Part shown: piece by piece, positions 54,730 through 59,265 of the stretch
Numbering within the stretch: position 1 is the first letter of the stretch
Layout: each line of letters begins with the position of its first letter
Assembly (NCBI GenBank): GCA_038317095.1
Contig: JBBQBB010000014.1
Coordinates: forward strand, 1-59,265
DNA: 59,265 nt
From: JAGXTF01 sp038317095
GTDB lineage: Bacteria > Bacteroidota > Bacteroidia > NS11-12g > UBA955
Direction of reading: 5' to 3'
Notes under the pieces: generated by a model
What the model was told of the DNA's origin: nothing
Database searches by the model: none
The model's input: the letters and a program-made list of their open reading frames with translations, nothing else
Made by a program: the position numbers and the translations under genes

Positions 54730-55872
54730 TTACTGCACAGGGGCAAAGGCATTTATTAAGGATTCTAACTTTATTGCATTTTTGCCATTGTTGAATTCGC
54801 ATTCGTTTAAACCCATGCGCATTGCTTTGTCCGCTTCGGTGAATTCCTTCGCCCATAATTTGGCCATTATATCCGCCATTGCCAAAGCATGATCGCCTAC
54901 CTGACAAAATTTATCTAAACCCGTATTTTCCACCATTTCTTTATTTACCACACAAAATCTACCCAAATATAGGGCATTCAACAATTTCAATTTTATACCT
55001 GTAGATTGAAAAGTGGGCATTGCATTAATATGGGCTTCTTGAATTAACTTCAGTATATCTTCAGAATTTATTTTTGAAATTAATGTAATATATGGGTTGC
55101 CTTTAACCGCTTGCTGCAATTGTTTAGATGGATTGTTACCCGCAATAACACAGGGTAAATCCAACTTGGAAAATACTTCGTGAACCAAATACAAAGCAGC
55201 TTTGTTGTTTTCAGCAACACCCAGATTTCCATGATACAATATAAATTTCCCATTACCACAAATACTTGTTACTGCATTGTTGCCATGAAAAGCTGGCAAA
55301 TATTGGGTTTGCGGAAATAGATCCGCATAATACCTTGATTCTTGGGGTGAAATGGATGCAATAACATCGGCATGCACCAAAACCTGTTCATAAATTTTAA
55401 GCCTTTCACTTTCTACCCGAAAAAAATACTTCTTAAAAAAACCAGTTTCTGCCTCTTCCAAAGCTTTATAATAATGGTGCTCAACATTATGGGTACGCAC
55501 TATTTTAAACCTTTTTTTCAAACTTGGATGGTTTAAATAATAAGTTGTATGCAACCCTTCAAACAAAATGGGATGCGAATCGGCTTTCAGATTTTTTAGA
55601 AGTTGAGGATCGTTTCTGGTCGCTACAATGTAGGGTAATTCGCCAACAAACGGATTGCTAAACCTGCGCCTGCTGTAATAATGTACGCCAGAACAAATGG
55701 TTTCGAGTTCTGGAGCTCCAATTTTGCCATTGTACAAAAAGGTATGCAAAATTACTTTTACCCCTATTTCATGCAAGGCTTTAATTTTATAATAAATATC
55801 AATAATGCCACCATAATTCGGCGGAAATGGCAAGTCAAATGCCACTATGTGTAAATATTTATTTTTGTTCAA
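54730..55872 (-). CDS. Glycosyltransferase (GT4-like)
   Basis: The 380-residue protein shows a GT-B fold: LHIVAFDLPFPPNYGGIIDI at the N-terminus, FILYHGNLGVAENNKAALYLV as the start of the nucleotide-sugar-binding half, and MPTFQSTGIKLKLLNALYLG as the motif near the donor site. RFKIVRTHNVEHHYYKAL resembles the acceptor-side motif of family 4 enzymes. It is probably a sugar transferase for exopolysaccharide or glycan assembly. It overlaps the second glycosyltransferase gene by 14 bases; the two form an operon with recQ. Confidence 0.82.
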   Translation of the reverse strand: MNKNKYLHIVAFDLPFPPNYGGIIDIYYKIKALHEIGVKVILHTFLYNGKIGAPELETICSGVHYYSRRRFSNPFVGELPYIVATRNDPQLLKNLKADSHPILFEGLHTTYYLNHPSLKKRFKIVRTHNVEHHYYKALEEAETGFFKKYFFRVESERLKIYEQVLVHADVIASISPQESRYYADLFPQTQYLPAFHGNNAVTSICGNGKFILYHGNLGVAENNKAALYLVHEVFSKLDLPCVIAGNNPSKQLQQAVKGNPYITLISKINSEDILKLIQEAHINAMPTFQSTGIKLKLLNALYLGRFCVVNKEMVENTGLDKFCQVGDHALAMADIMAKLWAKEFTEADKAMRMGLNECEFNNGKNAIKLESLINAFAPVQ

Positions 55873-56953
55873 AGTATTCTTTATAAATGGCCACCAAATG
55901 CAATTCTTCCTTTTCCCAATTAAGTTCCTGCGCAGTTCTTAGACAATTTTCATTTAGCCGTGTATGCAGGTTTTCATCTTGTAAAATTAAATTCGCATTT
56001 TGCACAATATTGGATACAACAGATTCTGTTATTACCCCCACTTTGTATTCATCATTTAAAATTACATACTCTGGAAAATCATTTATTAATGATGGCAAGC
56101 CCGCTTGGATATAGTCGAAAAATTTATTATTGAGGGATAAATAATAACTCAATCCAGCATTTTCACTCACGTTGATGCCTATGTATGCCCTTGTAGTTAA
56201 CTTTGGTAATTCGTCGGGCAACACAAATCCTAAAAACTTTACCTTATCTTTTAAATTCAAACTATCCACTAAATTGTGCAATTCAACTTCAATGTCTCCC
56301 CCACCTGCAATAACAAGTTTACATGGAATTTCACACATTGCCTCAATCAACGCTTCCAATCCCCTGCCTTTGTTTAATGCGCCTTGGTATAAAATAAATC
56401 GATCTGCATCGGGCGTATATGGCATTTTTTTGGCTGTTAAAGGCATATTTCTAACTACTTCCACCTTTCTGCCATATTGCTCTTTAAAATAGTTTGCCAA
56501 GGCAGGTCCCACAGTATAAGCCATGCCCGTTTTTTGAAAAGCCTTTTTTTGAACCCACTCCCACACTTTTTGCACTTGGGGCCGGGAAACAACTTCTGGC
56601 ACATGGGTAAAAATTTCATGGGCATCAAAAATGTGTTTTTTGCCCCTAATTTTAGAAATTATTAATCCTGGCAAAACAGTATCCACATCTATGCTACAAA
56701 TGGCATCCATTTTCAACCACAACAAATAAAATAACAAACGCAAATTGTATTCAATATAAAATATTTTGCCTGTATCAAACAAACAATTCAATCTTTTCTG
56801 GCGATAAGTTCTTTCGATAAGTGGTTGTGAATTTGGCAATTTTCTGCCTACTAAAACGCAATTGTAGCCTGCCTTCTGCAACGATGTACAGATACGCACC
56901 ATTCTTTGGTCAAAATTCAAATCATTGATGACAGTGAATGCTATTGTTTTCAT
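55859..56953 (-). CDS. Glycosyltransferase family 4-like protein
   Basis: Starting at ATG 56953, 364 residues begin MKTIAFTVINDLNFDQRMVRICTSL. The N-terminal half has KKHIFDAHEIFTHVPEV; the C-terminal half has FILYQGALNKGRGLEALIEA, KLVIAGGGDIEVEL and KDKVKFLGFVLPDELP, followed by a GT4 E-x7-E-like zone (AYIGINVSENAGLSYY). The start overlaps the recQ stop in ATGA (56950-56953) and its 3' end overlaps the downstream glycosyltransferase gene. The sugar and acceptor are unknown. Pairing suggests successive steps on one glycan. Confidence 0.86.
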   Translation of the reverse strand: MKTIAFTVINDLNFDQRMVRICTSLQKAGYNCVLVGRKLPNSQPLIERTYRQKRLNCLFDTGKIFYIEYNLRLLFYLLWLKMDAICSIDVDTVLPGLIISKIRGKKHIFDAHEIFTHVPEVVSRPQVQKVWEWVQKKAFQKTGMAYTVGPALANYFKEQYGRKVEVVRNMPLTAKKMPYTPDADRFILYQGALNKGRGLEALIEAMCEIPCKLVIAGGGDIEVELHNLVDSLNLKDKVKFLGFVLPDELPKLTTRAYIGINVSENAGLSYYLSLNNKFFDYIQAGLPSLINDFPEYVILNDEYKVGVITESVVSNIVQNANLILQDENLHTRLNENCLRTAQELNWEKEELHLVAIYKEYFEQK

Positions 56954-58848
56954 TGATACCAGTATAATTTTTGATTTGCATCCACCAATATTCTTTTCTG
57001 GTCCATCATCCAACGCAGAATTTCTCTGAATTCAAAGCGGTTTTTGGTACTCATTTTTTCCAACAACTCCGTGCGGGTGAGGCTTTTATTTTTCAATACT
57101 TTCTCTATTTCCAAACTCCATTTTGCGATGGATTCTTTGTTTAAAACGTGCTTTTTTCGCAATGCACAAAGATCGCAATGTCCGCATTCTTTTTTACTTG
57201 TTTTTCCGTAATAATTTTCCCAAAAAAGTGACCTACAATTTTTTTCATCCAAATAATCGATAACAGTTCCCAATCCTTTCAATCTATTTTGTTTTAAGGA
57301 ATCTAAAATCCCCATTTTAAATTGTGGGTATGGCGAACGCGGCTCGGTAAATGTGATTCTTGGCTTATCCGTGGATGGCGCATAATCCACCAATTCTTGT
57401 CTGTGCATATCTATCAACAATTTCTTCAATTCCGATTCTTGTATATGCAAACGAAAGGCAATTTGTTTTTCATTAATTTTAACGAAATCATCAAAAATGC
57501 CACCATAGGATCGCAATAAAATATCTATGGCCCTTTCGTATTTAGGGTACCTTAATTTAAAATCATAAACTTCACTATATTCAGCACAAAAATAGAGGCG
57601 AGATGGGCTATAAAATCCGTCAGACAATGTCCAAAAACCCAGTATTTCTAAATTAGATATTGCATAAAATGCCATGGTATGCGGCAATAAATATTTATTA
57701 CAAATAGACGGCAAATCAAATTCAAAAGCCCGGTCTAGACCTTGCCCATGAACTATTCCCAACGAATTACAAACAGCATTGTAAACCCTTTCGAGCTCCT
57801 TTTCTGGTGGGAAAGAGGTATCGATTCGTTCTTTCAATTCAAAATAATCCTGTTTTCGGTAAAACAATAAGCACCAACTAGGCATGCCATCTCGGCCAGC
57901 CCGGCCCGCTTCTTGGTAATAAGCCTCAGGAAACATGGGCGGCGTTAAGTGAAATACATACCGCACATCCGGCTTGTCTACACCCATACCAAAGGCATTT
58001 GTACATACAATTACCCTTACTTGGTTCTGCATCCAAAGGTCTTGTTTTCGACTGCGCAATGCCGCAGTTAAACCAGCGTGGTAATAATCTGCGCTAATGT
58101 TTTTATCCAATAAAAACCGACTGATTTCTTCGGTCTCACGGCGGGTATTGCAAAACACAATTGCACTGCCACTTGTTTTCTGCAATGCCCTTTGCAAAAG
58201 GCCGGTTTTATTCTCGGTTTCTATGGCATGAAAATGCAAATTATCCCTACGAAAAGGGGCAATAAAAACAAAAGGTTTTTTTAATCCCAATTTGTCGCAA
58301 ATATCAGCTTGTACTTTTGGTGGCGCAGATGCAGTAAATGCTGCTATTTTCACATTGGGCAACAATTCCATGCACTCTGCAATGCGCAGGTATGATGGCC
58401 TAAAGTCATACCCCCACTGAGAAATACAGTGCGCTTCATCTACCACCAATAGCGAAATATTTAAGTTGGGTAAATATTCTTTAAAATTTTCAGAGGCCAA
58501 TCTTTCTGGTGAAATATAAATGAATTTATACCTTCCTTTCAATGCATTGTCTAGCACCAAATTGAGCTCTTTCCAACTCATGCCGCTGTGCAATGCAATG
58601 GCAGAAATATTGTTTTTTTGCAACCCTTCTACTTGATCTTTCATCAACGCAATCAAGGGAGACACCACCAACGTTATCCCATCCATACACATGCCAGGCA
58701 CCTGAAAACAGATGCTTTTTCCGCCACCCGTTGGAAACAAGGCTAAGGTATCTCTTTTTTCCAAAATGGAATGTACAACCTCTAATTGTCCTGGTCGAAA
58801 TTCATTGTAATTCCAATACTTCTTTAGGACTTGTTCAGGGGTCATCAT
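56950..58848 (-). CDS. recQ: RecQ-type DNA helicase
   Basis: The 632-residue 3'-5' helicase has the Q-motif region FRPGQLEVVHSIL, Walker A FPTGGGKS (38-45), DEAH box VVDEAHCISQWGYDFRP and motif VI YYQEAGRAGRDGMPSW. The zinc-binding cysteines follow near 545-565 (CRSLFWENYYG ... CGHCDLC). The rest resembles a RQC-like winged-helix region; an HRDC domain is not evident, as in many Bacteroidota RecQ2-type forms. It unwinds recombination intermediates. Linkage to two glycosyltransferases by overlapping stop/start codons is unusual functionally. Confidence 0.94.
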   Translation of the reverse strand: MMTPEQVLKKYWNYNEFRPGQLEVVHSILEKRDTLALFPTGGGKSICFQVPGMCMDGITLVVSPLIALMKDQVEGLQKNNISAIALHSGMSWKELNLVLDNALKGRYKFIYISPERLASENFKEYLPNLNISLLVVDEAHCISQWGYDFRPSYLRIAECMELLPNVKIAAFTASAPPKVQADICDKLGLKKPFVFIAPFRRDNLHFHAIETENKTGLLQRALQKTSGSAIVFCNTRRETEEISRFLLDKNISADYYHAGLTAALRSRKQDLWMQNQVRVIVCTNAFGMGVDKPDVRYVFHLTPPMFPEAYYQEAGRAGRDGMPSWCLLFYRKQDYFELKERIDTSFPPEKELERVYNAVCNSLGIVHGQGLDRAFEFDLPSICNKYLLPHTMAFYAISNLEILGFWTLSDGFYSPSRLYFCAEYSEVYDFKLRYPKYERAIDILLRSYGGIFDDFVKINEKQIAFRLHIQESELKKLLIDMHRQELVDYAPSTDKPRITFTEPRSPYPQFKMGILDSLKQNRLKGLGTVIDYLDEKNCRSLFWENYYGKTSKKECGHCDLCALRKKHVLNKESIAKWSLEIEKVLKNKSLTRTELLEKMSTKNRFEFREILRWMMDQKRILVDANQKLYWYQ

Positions 58849-58889
58849 TTAAAATGTGTTTTAAAATACCTTAATAAAATACAATGGAT

Positions 58890-59265
58890 TTAATTTTCTT
58901 TAATGAAATTTTCCAATTCATTCACCTGCCTATTTAATTCTTTGATAAATTGATTGCGCTGTTTTTCAGAAACTTTGCTTAATAGGGTAGATTTGGAAAT
59001 AAGATTGTTCATCCAGTTTTTTTCTTGTTCGTTGAAAAAAGAATTGGAAGTGCGCATATAATTAAAAGAATTGTAGCCAATATAACTGGTTTCTTTTCCT
59101 TCCGCCCTTAGCAATACACAATTGCTCCCTATCATTAAATCGCTGTTGTAAAGTACATACTCAGAACTGGTAAATGCACCTTTTGCAAAATTCATTTTCT
59201 TTCCTAAATCGCATTGTTTGCGCAACATTTCTACCAAATTGCGCAAATCTTCAACCACGGCCAAC
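58890..59265 (-). CDS. Unknown protein, N-terminus beyond window
   Basis: The frame is open to the right edge, so only the C-terminal 125 residues or so are visible; a TTG at 59264 could start it but the upstream frame has no stop in view. The sequence is polar and helical (LRNLVEMLRKQCDLGKKMNF, FIKELNRQVNELENFIKEN), with a central beta-rich stretch (EYVLYNSDLMIGSNCVLLRA). No known domain is recognised. It is followed by recQ on the same strand with a 41-base gap. Confidence 0.5.
   Translation of the reverse strand, partial: LAVVEDLRNLVEMLRKQCDLGKKMNFAKGAFTSSEYVLYNSDLMIGSNCVLLRAEGKETSYIGYNSFNYMRTSNSFFNEQEKNWMNNLISKSTLLSKVSEKQRNQFIKELNRQVNELENFIKEN

Noticed and set aside
1..59265. tRNA, rRNA, CRISPR array or prophage
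   Set aside because: No cloverleaf, ribosomal or repeat-spacer pattern and no phage structural genes were seen on either strand.

Overview
The window is a chromosomal segment of a member of the phylum Bacteroidota; order and genus cannot be fixed from the sequence. The signs are AT-rich DNA, several surface proteins ending in type IX secretion (T9SS) sorting domains of type A (YPNP...) and type B (NAFTP...W..), PKD-rich adhesins, YwqK/MORN proteins, poor Shine-Dalgarno sites and many TAnnTTTG minus-7 boxes. No rRNA, tRNA, CRISPR or prophage was seen.

Layout. 1-2.8 kb: two secreted-protein genes (the first cut by the window edge), an attC-like inverted repeat and a decayed IS transposase. 2.9-8.7 kb: a large secreted protein of unknown function, then a leftward group of a dicluster ferredoxin, an SH3-NlpC/P60 peptidase, a HerA/DUF853 ATPase and a small unknown protein. 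8.8-16.3 kb: metallophosphoesterase, ChaN-like protein, uridine kinase coupled to a YwqK protein, MmcQ/YjbR protein, a cyclophilin-FKBP-FKBP fusion, DinB protein and CTP synthase. 16.3-21.2 kb: a secreted endonuclease/exonuclease/phosphatase protein coupled to ppk1, with twin palindromic operators just upstream of its predicted promoter, then guaB. 21.3-22.8 kb: two tandem, decayed paralogues of a secreted or outer-membrane protein. 22.9-27.6 kb: OsmC, a MacA/MacB-type adaptor-permease-ATPase operon and 4-hydroxyphenylpyruvate dioxygenase. 27.8-39.8 kb: a giant T9SS type B PKD protein, priA, and two broken T9SS genes.

40.3-47.8 kb: a mevalonate-pathway cluster, all leftward: type 2 IPP isomerase, class II HMG-CoA reductase, a GHMP kinase that is a candidate phosphomevalonate kinase, diphosphomevalonate decarboxylase, mevalonate kinase and a UbiA prenyltransferase. 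It is interrupted by a rightward T9SS cupredoxin gene and an AAA-ATPase relic. Together these would run from HMG-CoA to IPP/DMAPP and on to a prenylated product; HMG-CoA synthase is not here. 47.9-59.3 kb: MazG-like pyrophosphohydrolase, GNAT, tryptophan 2,3-dioxygenase, dTDP-4-dehydrorhamnose 3,5-epimerase, a coiled-coil membrane protein, a 1009-residue TPR protein, and a recQ-GT-GT leftward operon.

The strongest observations are: (i) two TTGTATATACAA palindromes exactly 21 bp apart, positioned like activator sites upstream of the nuclease-ppk1 operon; (ii) a diphosphomevalonate decarboxylase frame with no ATG/GTG/TTG upstream of its conserved N-terminus, implying an ATT start; (iii) repeated TAnnTTTG boxes a few bases from start codons, suggesting leaderless or near-leaderless transcripts; (iv) nested divergent consensus promoters between rfbC and the coiled-coil gene; (v) a concentration of pseudogenes, all for surface proteins or mobile/ATPase genes. 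I found no clear case of an entirely new defence or mobile system.
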